Positions 58,853 through 64,000 of a stretch of DNA of 64,000 bases are shown piece after piece. Position 1 is the first letter of the stretch; each line of letters starts with the position of its first letter. The notes under the pieces were generated by a model. The model worked only from the letters and a program-made list of their open reading frames with translations. It was not told the DNA's origin and did no database searches. The translations under genes and the position numbers were made by a program. The DNA is from Hyphomonas sp. (GTDB lineage: Bacteria > Pseudomonadota > Alphaproteobacteria > Caulobacterales > Hyphomonadaceae), in assembly GCA_016124495.1 (NCBI GenBank), contig WGNP01000011.1, positions 50,596-114,595 of the forward strand. Direction: 5' to 3'.

Positions 58853-58930
58853 GCAGGGGCTCCCCGGAAGTCCAACGAGATGAGTGTTGTCGGGATTGGA
58901 GCCGCTGGCAAGGCATACCGCCGCGCGCGC

Positions 58931-58959
58931 TTGCGCCGGAAGGGCGATTCCGGTATCGG
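58931..58959 (+). promoter_or_regulatory. possible promoter of the tRNA-Thr gene
   Basis: TTGCGC (58931-58936) and TATCGG (58954-58959) with a 17-bp spacer place transcription start a few bases before the tRNA at 58969. Both hexamers are imperfect. Confidence 0.35.
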
Positions 58960-58968
58960 CAACCGCGT

Positions 58969-59044
58969 GCCGGCATAGCTCAGCTGGTAGAGCACCTGAT
59001 TTGTAATCAGGGGGTCACGGGTTCGAGTCCTGTTGCCGGCACCA
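58969..59044 (+). tRNA. tRNA-Thr (anticodon UGU)
   Basis: A complete 76-nt tRNA. The seven-base acceptor stem is GCCGGCA with TGCCGGC, discriminator A, and encoded CCA at 59042-59044. The D loop has AGCTGGTAGA. The anticodon stem CCTGA/TCAGG holds the loop TTTGTAA, giving anticodon TGT (59002-59004) for ACA codons. The T arm has GGGTTCGAGTCC. It decodes ANN and is therefore a t6A37 substrate. It marks the boundary between conserved chromosome and the accessory region, a classical integration site. Confidence 0.97.
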
Positions 59045-59100
59045 CTGAAAACAAGGACTTAGCCGCCAAAACTCGGCGCGGCAAAGCATTCCAAGCAAAA

Positions 59101-59121
59101 ATTCGTGCCACATTCGTGCCA
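59101..59121. repeat. tandem 10-bp direct repeat near the tRNA
   Basis: ATTCGTGCCA occurs at 59101-59110 and again at 59112-59121, 57 bp after the tRNA 3' end. It may be an arm-type site or the remnant of an attachment region. Confidence 0.6.
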
Positions 59122-59197
59122 ACTGATTTCGCGGTTGGGCTTTCTTTTTTGGCTCTGAGGCGAACGTTTGTCAGGCAATGCGCGTTCCGCGGCAGGA

Positions 59198-59947
59198 CTA
59201 CCGACCAGATTTCGCCTGAATCCGCTCCAGCATCCCGAGCAACTTCTCATACTGCCGCGTCAGTCGCTCATCGAGTTGCATCAGCCGGTCCATATAGTTG
59301 GGGTCGAGGCTTTCGCCCCAGGCCTGAACACGAACAGCCTGCCGCATCGTCGCTTCGGTTTTCTGTTGCTGCAAAAGCGGTATCAGTTCGCGCCGGATGA
59401 AATTGGTCAGCCCCTCTGCGTTTGGTGGGTAGTTTTCCGGATCATCGCCGGTTCCGTTGTTGATCCAGAAATCCCGGCTGTCATCACGAAGGGCTGCGAG
59501 TGCCTGTTCATAGGCGTCAGGTCGGCCAGATTCCAGGATCAGTAGCGCGTCGCCCGTGTGGGCTTCATCGTCCGAGGTATCTACTGCAAGGTCTTCGTCG
59601 TCAGCCATCGTTGTTGTCACGGCTACCTCGGACGAAAATTTAGCCCGTTTGGCGCCCAGGGGCATTAGTGCCCTTCGCGTCAGAGGATCGCTCGGACCAA
59701 AGTCAACGCGCTTATCAATGCCCGCTATTTGGAGAGCGCGCTCGCCCAGCACCAGCCGGCGCCGCCTCCAGTCACACCAGACCAGCTGTTCCAGGATGTG
59801 CCGCTCCGCAGGGCCGCCGGGTGGGTAGGCAATGAAGTACTCCTCGCGCAGCACCCCGAATGCGCCAGCATCTTCCCAGGGCAGGAGTGCCATTTCATAT
59901 GGCGAGGGCGGCATGGCATTCGGGATCAACGCAGCCTGCTGGCTCAT
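59198..59947 (-). CDS. hypothetical island protein (249 aa)
   Basis: A 249-aa protein I cannot assign to a named family. Residues 13-60 are the most distinctive (PPSPYEMALLPWEDAGAFGV, then VWCDWRRRRLVLGERAL). The middle (about 108-135) is acidic (DDEDLAVDTSDDEAH), and the last 45 residues are a predicted coiled coil (RLMQLDERLTRQYEKLLGML). No signal or membrane segment. It is the last gene of the minus-strand island operon, 6 bp after the zinc-ribbon gene. Lack of DNA-binding or catalytic motifs leaves its role open. Confidence 0.7.
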   Translation of the reverse strand: MSQQAALIPNAMPPSPYEMALLPWEDAGAFGVLREEYFIAYPPGGPAERHILEQLVWCDWRRRRLVLGERALQIAGIDKRVDFGPSDPLTRRALMPLGAKRAKFSSEVAVTTTMADDEDLAVDTSDDEAHTGDALLILESGRPDAYEQALAALRDDSRDFWINNGTGDDPENYPPNAEGLTNFIRRELIPLLQQQKTEATMRQAVRVQAWGESLDPNYMDRLMQLDERLTRQYEKLLGMLERIQAKSGR

Positions 59948-59953
59948 GTCTGC

Positions 59954-60616
59954 TTACCTCCAGAAATCCTTCACAGCGCCGCGCCCTCTGATCTGCGCGG
60001 ACCGGCGTTCTGTCGTTCGCTGCATCCGGTTTATCATCATCAGTACATCGTCATAGACTTCGGATTCCGCCGCATGGATCTGCTCGCTGATCCGCTCGAA
60101 CGTCTTTTGGTGCATGCCCTTCGGCTTAGGGCCGATCTCGTCGCCGAGACCGATCTCGGCACCAACGCGCCGTCTCAGCTTCTGGTTCTTGCGTGTTGCC
60201 CGGTTGCCGGGCCGCTCCTGCGTCGAGGCATGAACGAGGTTATGGCAAGTCCGGCAGAGATAGCGCACGCTGGCGCCATACAGGCGCTTCACGGTGCAGG
60301 CACAGCGCGGGCAGAGGAAATAGGTCTCGCATCCTCCGAAGTGGCGTTGATGATGGCGCAGGGCGACGCGCTCCTGGTGCTGCTGCCAAGGCTCTTGGCC
60401 ACGCTTCCACGAGTAGGCCAGCGTGATGGCGTCCTCACCGCCGATTACCTTCAATGAGGGGCCCGGCGCGTTGTCGCTACCTTTCCAGTAGATATGCGAG
60501 ATGTTGCCCGTCCGGTACAATCCCCGCCGCTTCAGGTCGGATGCGTCGAGCCGGTACTGGCCTTCGACAACGCGCCGCCCCTTGTTGTTGTGGCCGCCTG
60601 ATCCAAGCCCGCCCAT
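59954..60616 (-). CDS. zinc-ribbon-like mobile-element protein (GSGG/GRR family)
   Basis: A 220-aa protein of a recurrent, unnamed family in proteobacterial mobile elements. It starts MGGLGSGGHNNKGRRVVEGQ, has a Trp/basic middle, and carries two CxxC pairs in YFLCPRCACTVKR and RYLCRTCHNLVHAS, likely one zinc ribbon. The C-terminal motif is GPKPKGMHQKTFERI. Nucleic-acid binding is plausible but unproven. It is followed by the 249-aa gene with 6 bp between them and lies 170 bp after the 60-aa gene. I recognise the pattern from similar islands, not from a named Pfam entry. Confidence 0.72.
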   Translation of the reverse strand: MGGLGSGGHNNKGRRVVEGQYRLDASDLKRRGLYRTGNISHIYWKGSDNAPGPSLKVIGGEDAITLAYSWKRGQEPWQQHQERVALRHHQRHFGGCETYFLCPRCACTVKRLYGASVRYLCRTCHNLVHASTQERPGNRATRKNQKLRRRVGAEIGLGDEIGPKPKGMHQKTFERISEQIHAAESEVYDDVLMMINRMQRTTERRSAQIRGRGAVKDFWR

Positions 60617-60786
60617 ACCGTCCGCCTCCGGAGTTTGCCCAGATCGGCTGGTAAGTTGTGGCTAATGTCAAAGGTGGTTCCGTGGCTGTTCGGCAGTGTT
60701 CGGATTGTTAGGTTTGAGATGTAATAATCAGTTGCTGCTGACTACATCCATGACGATACACAACTGCGTCGCGAAGCAAAACAGCG

Positions 60787-60969
60787 TCAATAGTTTCGCC
60801 CGCGCAACATCGCCACCTTCTCCCTAATGTGTCCCCGCTCGGCATGAGTCAGGGCAGCGCGGACCTGCGTTGCGCTTCTCTCTCGAATGGCGGCGAGGCG
60901 AACCTCGTGTTGCAGGTCTCCGGAGGGAGTTCTTTCCTCAAGTCGCTCAAGCCGGCTCTTGATGCTCAT
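60787..60969 (-). CDS. small island protein, RLxxLE type (60 aa)
   Basis: A 60-aa basic/acidic helical protein beginning MSIKSRLERLEERT, with the second half REKVAMLRGRNY. Its ATG overlaps the stop of the 47-aa gene (ATGA at 60966-60969). The N-terminal pattern MSI-basic-x-R-hydrophobic-xx-LE matches that 47-aa protein, so the two look like tandem paralogues. A short amphipathic helix suggests a protein-protein adaptor. No known family recognised. Confidence 0.6.
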   Translation of the reverse strand: MSIKSRLERLEERTPSGDLQHEVRLAAIRERSATQVRAALTHAERGHIREKVAMLRGRNY

Positions 60970-61109
60970 CGGCTTTCACTTTCGGCTCTCATCCTACGCT
61001 GGGCAGCCATAAAGGCAATCGCGCGGGCTACGTCCCTCAAGGATGGTTCGCGGGGCTCTGGTCGCGCTGCCTGCTGTTCCAGCTTCGCAATGCGGTGCCT
61101 GATGCTCAT
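60966..61109 (-). CDS. small island protein, RLxxLE type (47 aa)
   Basis: A 47-aa protein, MSIRHRIAKLEQQAARPEPR at the N-terminus and QRRMRAESESR at the C-terminus. Its ATG overlaps the TGA of the DUF5681 gene (61106-61109), and its own TGA overlaps the ATG of the 60-aa gene. It is therefore coupled on both sides, which argues that it is real despite its size. It resembles the 60-aa neighbour at the N-terminus. Confidence 0.6.
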   Translation of the reverse strand: MSIRHRIAKLEQQAARPEPREPSLRDVARAIAFMAAQRRMRAESESR

Positions 61110-61537
61110 GCCGCTCTCTCCTCCAGCGCTTTGATGCGGGTTTCCAGTTCGGTCGTCTCAAGCGCCTTGCGATAAGCCTCTACCAGGCCGGCAATGCCGG
61201 TAGCCTCGGAGGGTGTCAGGTCTCCGCTCGCCACGCTTGCGAGGATGGCGCCCATCGCCGCTGCAGCATTCGCAGCGCCTTCCATGGGCGGCAGGTCGAA
61301 ACGCACAGGCGCATCCTTGCGGGGCGGCGCAAGGCGCTCAAGGCAAAGCCTCAGCGCGACCGTATCGCCTGCCAGCGCCATTTCCACTGCCTTGCGGGTC
61401 AGGGCCTCGCCTTCGCCGTCAAGCAGCGCCTGGATGGCCAGCGTGGTCTTGTGACGAATGCCGTGCCTCTTGCCGGGGTTGCCCTTGCCGAAGGTGCCGT
61501 CCGTATTGCGTCCGTTATTGCGGTTGGTTTCTGACAT
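61106..61537 (-). CDS. DUF5681 domain-containing protein
   Basis: A 143-aa DUF5681 protein, a family common in phages and genomic islands of alphaproteobacteria. The N-terminal Asn/Gly-rich GRNTDGTFGKGNPGKRHGIR (about residues 9-28) is the family signature. The LTRKAVEMALAGDTVALRLC helix pair and PPRKDAPVRFDLPP follow, then a C-terminal helical end. In phages such genes often sit beside terminase genes, but none is here. It is first gene of the minus-strand operon, with AT-rich promoter-like sequence upstream. Confidence 0.85.
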   Translation of the reverse strand: MSETNRNNGRNTDGTFGKGNPGKRHGIRHKTTLAIQALLDGEGEALTRKAVEMALAGDTVALRLCLERLAPPRKDAPVRFDLPPMEGAANAAAAMGAILASVASGDLTPSEATGIAGLVEAYRKALETTELETRIKALEERAA

Positions 61538-61853
61538 GTCGGCTCACAGAACAATATCGATATGATATGTATACTGCTTCGGGGCGTCGGAATGAAGAGG
61601 CAATGCACCCGGTCTGTCTCGCCCTGACCCTCGTCTTTGCGGTAGCGGCTGGAAAGCGGCGGCGATCCAAGCTGCCTAACGGCAGCAATCCGGCCGCTTA
61701 AAAATGGGATGATTACCCATGGACCGGCGAGAGCACGTTGGTTATTCTAGAAGTTGAATTCTAGATTGATAGGCGTCAGAGTTCTCGACCTACCATGGCG
61801 TTTCCGGGGAAGTTAAGAATGGGGACGGTTTATTCAATCGCTGGGGGGATAAG
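61538..61853. other. AT-richer intergenic spacer between divergent island genes
   Basis: A 316-bp spacer. It contains palindromes ATATCGATAT (61554-61563) and TCTAGAA-GTTGAA-TTCTAGA (61746-61765), the former probably near the DUF5681 promoter. A possible 32-aa ORF with a GAAGAGG site runs from 61603 to 61701 on the plus strand, but nothing supports it as a gene. Base composition is visibly richer in A and T than the chromosome. Confidence 0.5.
61746..61765. promoter_or_regulatory. operator-like palindrome
   Basis: TCTAGAA (61746-61752) and TTCTAGA (61759-61765) are perfect 7-bp arms around GTTGAA, about 90 bp before the small membrane protein gene. Regulator unknown. Confidence 0.4.
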
Positions 61854-62075
61854 TTGCGCGTCTTTATCAATATTGTCGTTATGGCGTTAGTGGTCGCTTC
61901 GTTATGCTTCGCCTTTGCCGGCATTGAGCAGTTGTACAATGACGATCGTGAAAGGCAAGTTGTGGGGGGGGATGCCTATAACTTCATAATTTATGCAACA
62001 CGTGGCACGGCGTATGTGGGTGTAGGGATCATATTCGCTGTTCTAGCAAATCTAGCTGCAGGGTTGCGAAAATGA
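61854..62075 (+). CDS. small membrane protein (73 aa)
   Basis: A 73-aa protein with two predicted transmembrane helices: residues 5-25 (NIVVMALVVASLCFAFAGIE) and about 49-68 ([20 protein letters not shown]). The polar loop between them contains EQLYNDDRERQ. It begins with TTG at 61854, preceded by GGGGGGAT. It lies 10 bp before the FKBP gene, so they are probably co-transcribed. No family recognised. Confidence 0.6.
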   Translation: MRVFINIVVMALVVASLCFAFAGIEQLYNDDRERQVVGGDAYNFIIYATRGTAYVGVGIIFAVLANLAAGLRK

Positions 62076-62085
62076 TCAAGAGCCA

Positions 62086-63000
62086 ATGACAAAGGTTAAA
62101 AGCTTCTTCATATACGCTGGGGCGGCACTGGGTCTGATGGCCATCGGCCTGGTCACTTTATCGGCCCTGGGAGTTCGGGTTCTGCCGCACTCACAGTACG
62201 ATCGTTGCGTTCAGTTATGCCCATATCCAAAAGCTCCACCGCAAACCGGGCGGGCGGGGGAAGACTTTGATGCCATGGCCAATCACGCTGCTGAAACTTT
62301 GGTTGCAGTCGAATGCCTGGAAGATTGTGCTCAGAAGTTCAAGAAGCACCGTCGCCAGAAAGCTGCCGATGGCGGCGCCTCCCCCATTCCAGCGACAGAG
62401 GAGTCGAAAGTGGCAAACGCCGCCGCTCCAGCGACAGAGGTGCCGAAAGTGGCCGATGCCTCCGCCTGGGCCAAATACTTCCCGTGGCCGTCCGCGGCTC
62501 CGGAAGTCGTGAAGACCGGGTCCGGCCTTGAATATGTTGTCCTCGCCAGCGGGGACCCCGCTGGCGCTTCGCCCGAGAACGGACAATTCGTACGCGTACA
62601 TTATGAGGGCCGCCTCGCAGATACCGGCGCGCTGTTCGACTCGTCCTTTGAGCGCGGCGAGCCGGCCGAGTTGCCGTCGGACGGGCTAATTGAAGGTTTG
62701 GTCGAGACGCTTGCTCTGATGAAGTCCGGCGACCGCTGGATGGTCTATGTTCCGTCTGACCTTGCTTACGGGGCCGAAGGCACACCCGGCGGCCCAATTC
62801 CGCCCAACGCGCCGATTCAGATCGAAGTCGCGCTGATAAGCGTGCCTCCAGCCACCCCATCCGCCCAAACACCGTCTAGCTATTCGGGCGGCGCCTGCCA
62901 GGCTAGTGCTCAGGCCGACCTAGAGTCTTGCCTCTATGGGCCTGAAAGCACTTGGGGACGTTGTAGAACGGATTATCTGGATGCTCTTGATAGATGCTAG
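62086..63000 (+). CDS. membrane-anchored FKBP-type peptidyl-prolyl isomerase
   Basis: A 304-aa protein. It has an N-terminal membrane anchor (about residues 7-29) and a Cys-containing segment (C41, C45, C77, C81). A linker follows with two imperfect PATE...KVA repeats (about 102-126). The FKBP domain is at about 145-252, with VRVHYEGRLADTGALFDSSF and GGPIPPNAPIQIEVALI. A short C-terminal tail carries four more cysteines. The FKBP domain catalyses prolyl isomerisation, here probably in the periplasm. The stop at 62998-63000 lies 7 bp before the IS fragment. Either the tail is native or its end was made by the insertion. Confidence 0.82.
   Translation: MTKVKSFFIYAGAALGLMAIGLVTLSALGVRVLPHSQYDRCVQLCPYPKAPPQTGRAGEDFDAMANHAAETLVAVECLEDCAQKFKKHRRQKAADGGASPIPATEESKVANAAAPATEVPKVADASAWAKYFPWPSAAPEVVKTGSGLEYVVLASGDPAGASPENGQFVRVHYEGRLADTGALFDSSFERGEPAELPSDGLIEGLVETLALMKSGDRWMVYVPSDLAYGAEGTPGGPIPPNAPIQIEVALISVPPATPSAQTPSSYSGGACQASAQADLESCLYGPESTWGRCRTDYLDALDRC
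62389..62456 (+). repeat. 39-bp tandem repeat in the FKBP linker
   Basis: CCAGCGACAGAGG recurs at 62389 and 62428 with a 39-bp period, followed each time by a similar CGAAAGTGGC block. It encodes the imperfect PATE repeats of the linker and may vary in copy number between strains. Confidence 0.6.
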
Positions 63001-63007
63001 ATGCTCA

Positions 63008-63598
63008 GACAAGACCACTGCACCCAACCAGCTCTGGCAGACGGACTTCACATACCTGAAGGTCATCGGCTGGGGCTGGTTCTACCTCTCCACGGTGCTT
63101 GAAGACTTCTCCCGCTACATCATTGCCTGGAAGCTCTGCACGGGTATGGCAGCGAGTGATGTGCAGGATACGCTCAACCTAGCGCTCGATGCTTCGGGGC
63201 TCGAAACTGCCAACGTCGTTCACCTTCCACGCCTGCTGTCACACAACGGACCATCCTACATCTCTGGCGACCTCGCCGAATATCTCGCCGACAAAGGCGC
63301 AAAGCGCACGCGCGGCGCGCCATATCACCCTCAGACGCAGGGCAAGATCGAACGTTGGCATCAGACCTTGAAGAACCGCATCCTGCTGGAGAACTATTTC
63401 CTGCCCGGAGATCTCGAAGCGCAGATCGATGCGTTCGTCGGCCACTACAACCATCAGCGCTATCACGAGAGCCTGAAAAATCTTACGCCAGCCGACGTCT
63501 ACACCGTCCGCGGACAGACCATCCTGCTCGAACGTGAGAAAATCAAAACGAGGGCCATGAAACTTCGGCGCTTGCAGCACGCCCAGCCTGCTGCTTAA
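63008..63598 (+). pseudogene. 5'-truncated IS3-family transposase (OrfB, rve domain)
   Basis: The C-terminal two thirds of an IS3-type DDE transposase, beginning at the DKTTAPNQLWQTDFTYLKVI block. The first catalytic Asp is present (codon 63044-63046). The second is missing: LLSHNGPSY has a His codon (63242-63244) where LSDNG is normal. The Glu is present in GKIERWHQTL (codon 63350-63352). The N-terminal HTH part and OrfA are absent, and the in-frame ATG at 62936 lies in the FKBP gene. The copy is thus dead twice over. The C-terminal end, QHAQPAA, looks natural. Confidence 0.9.
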
Positions 63599-64000
63599 CT
63601 CAAACCCAGATGCGCCAGACCCTCCTTGAGTCAGGCAGCCTTCTGTCTCAAAATACCTGACGACGGACACTGCGGAACCACTCACCCGCCACGCTGCGTT
63701 CATGAGCCTGCCCTACACCGGGCGCCATGGTTGTCCACCCGCTCTCTCGCACCTCTGCAGCGCCCGCCGGGAAGCTCGTTGGGAGCGGTTCTCAACGCGA
63801 CGTAAAGATCAGTGGGCAGATCAGACATCCTCTCAGTCTAAGACCTTACTCCTGAGATAGGAATGTTATCCGGATTCAATCCACAGAATAAGCGATGGGC
63901 AGGCTGGCGCTGTTTCGGATCATCTGCAGCGCTTTTGATCCAGCCTAATGATTTCGGCTGCTGAGTTCTCAGTATTGATCCGTACCCTGATCTGCTTTCC
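63599..64000. other. non-coding tail after the IS fragment
   Basis: 402 bp to the window end. The first 70 bp probably belong to the right end of the insertion sequence, but I could not define a terminal inverted repeat. The rest holds no ORF over 60 codons; a 42-codon minus-strand ORF from 63828 is unsupported. No tRNA 3'-end copy is present. Confidence 0.4.

Noticed and set aside
59093..59110. A sigma-54-like promoter on the minus strand (TGGCACG ... TTGC)
   Set aside because: The GG-to-GC spacing is 11 nt, not the required 10, and no gene follows in that direction except the tRNA region.
59059..59250. A 63-aa minus-strand ORF next to the tRNA as an integrase remnant
   Set aside because: No Arg/His/Tyr recombinase motif can be seen, and it overlaps the end of the 249-aa gene.
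62936..63007. ATG 62936 as the true transposase start
   Set aside because: This stretch is the FKBP coding sequence read in another frame. Similarity to IS3 transposases begins only at about 63008.
63599..64000. A second att site or a further gene at the window end
   Set aside because: No stretch matches the tRNA 3' end, and the longest ORFs are about 42 codons without support.

Overview
The window is high-GC bacterial chromosome and reads as an alphaproteobacterium of the Caulobacterales/Rhodobacterales side, most likely Hyphomonadaceae (Hyphomonas-like). This is inference from gene content: a CcrM-type GANTC methyltransferase, an F1-only ATP synthase operon (atpHAGDC) without the Fo genes, AddAB instead of RecBCD, the xseB-ispA-dxs order, a DmdC-type acyl-CoA dehydrogenase, a zf-CHCC protein and DUF3126.

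Bases 1-58,860 are dense housekeeping chromosome. 78-8747: DUF2064 glycosyltransferase-like protein, PA0069-type radical SAM protein, ccrM, a VWA/MoxR-ATPase pair, priA, and an FkbM methyltransferase behind a very good sigma-54 promoter. 8994-13919: F1 ATP synthase operon. 13984-16491 (minus): thioesterase, and a 2Fe-2S ferredoxin with its FAD reductase. 16639-25463: overlapping operon tsaE-amgK-murU-addB-addA (t6A modification, cell-wall sugar recycling, double-strand break repair). 25525-30134: thioredoxin, lone ABC ATPase, zf-CHCC, FAD monooxygenase, L-serine dehydratase, XRE regulator. 30295-36221 (minus): tamB/tamA. 36394-42649: Na+/Ca2+ antiporter, queF, nitroreductase, cysE, DUF3126, Sua5/TsaC, a cytochrome b561-YceI fusion and a YceI lipoprotein. 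42769-58852: acyl-CoA dehydrogenase, pseudouridine synthase, MBL-fold hydrolase, signal peptidase, histidine phosphatase, xseB-ispA-dxs, a lipoprotein, acyl-CoA synthetase, aldo/keto reductase, DUF938 methyltransferase, metG and a DUF418 membrane protein.

A tRNA-Thr(UGU) gene at 58969-59044 marks the border to an accessory region that runs to the window end. It holds a minus-strand mini-operon: a DUF5681 protein, two tiny translationally coupled paralogues, a four-cysteine zinc-ribbon-like protein and a 249-aa protein of unknown function. Beyond an AT-richer spacer come a two-helix membrane protein and a membrane-anchored FKBP-type isomerase. The FKBP gene abuts a 5'-truncated IS3-family transposase whose second catalytic Asp codon reads His. 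No integrase and no second copy of the tRNA 3' end is visible, so the island is either decayed or continues past 64,000.

The observations I rate highest are the five-gene island module, the sigma-54 promoter before the FkbM gene, a perfect 22-bp-arm palindrome at 52313-52357, and the reduced zinc module of PriA.
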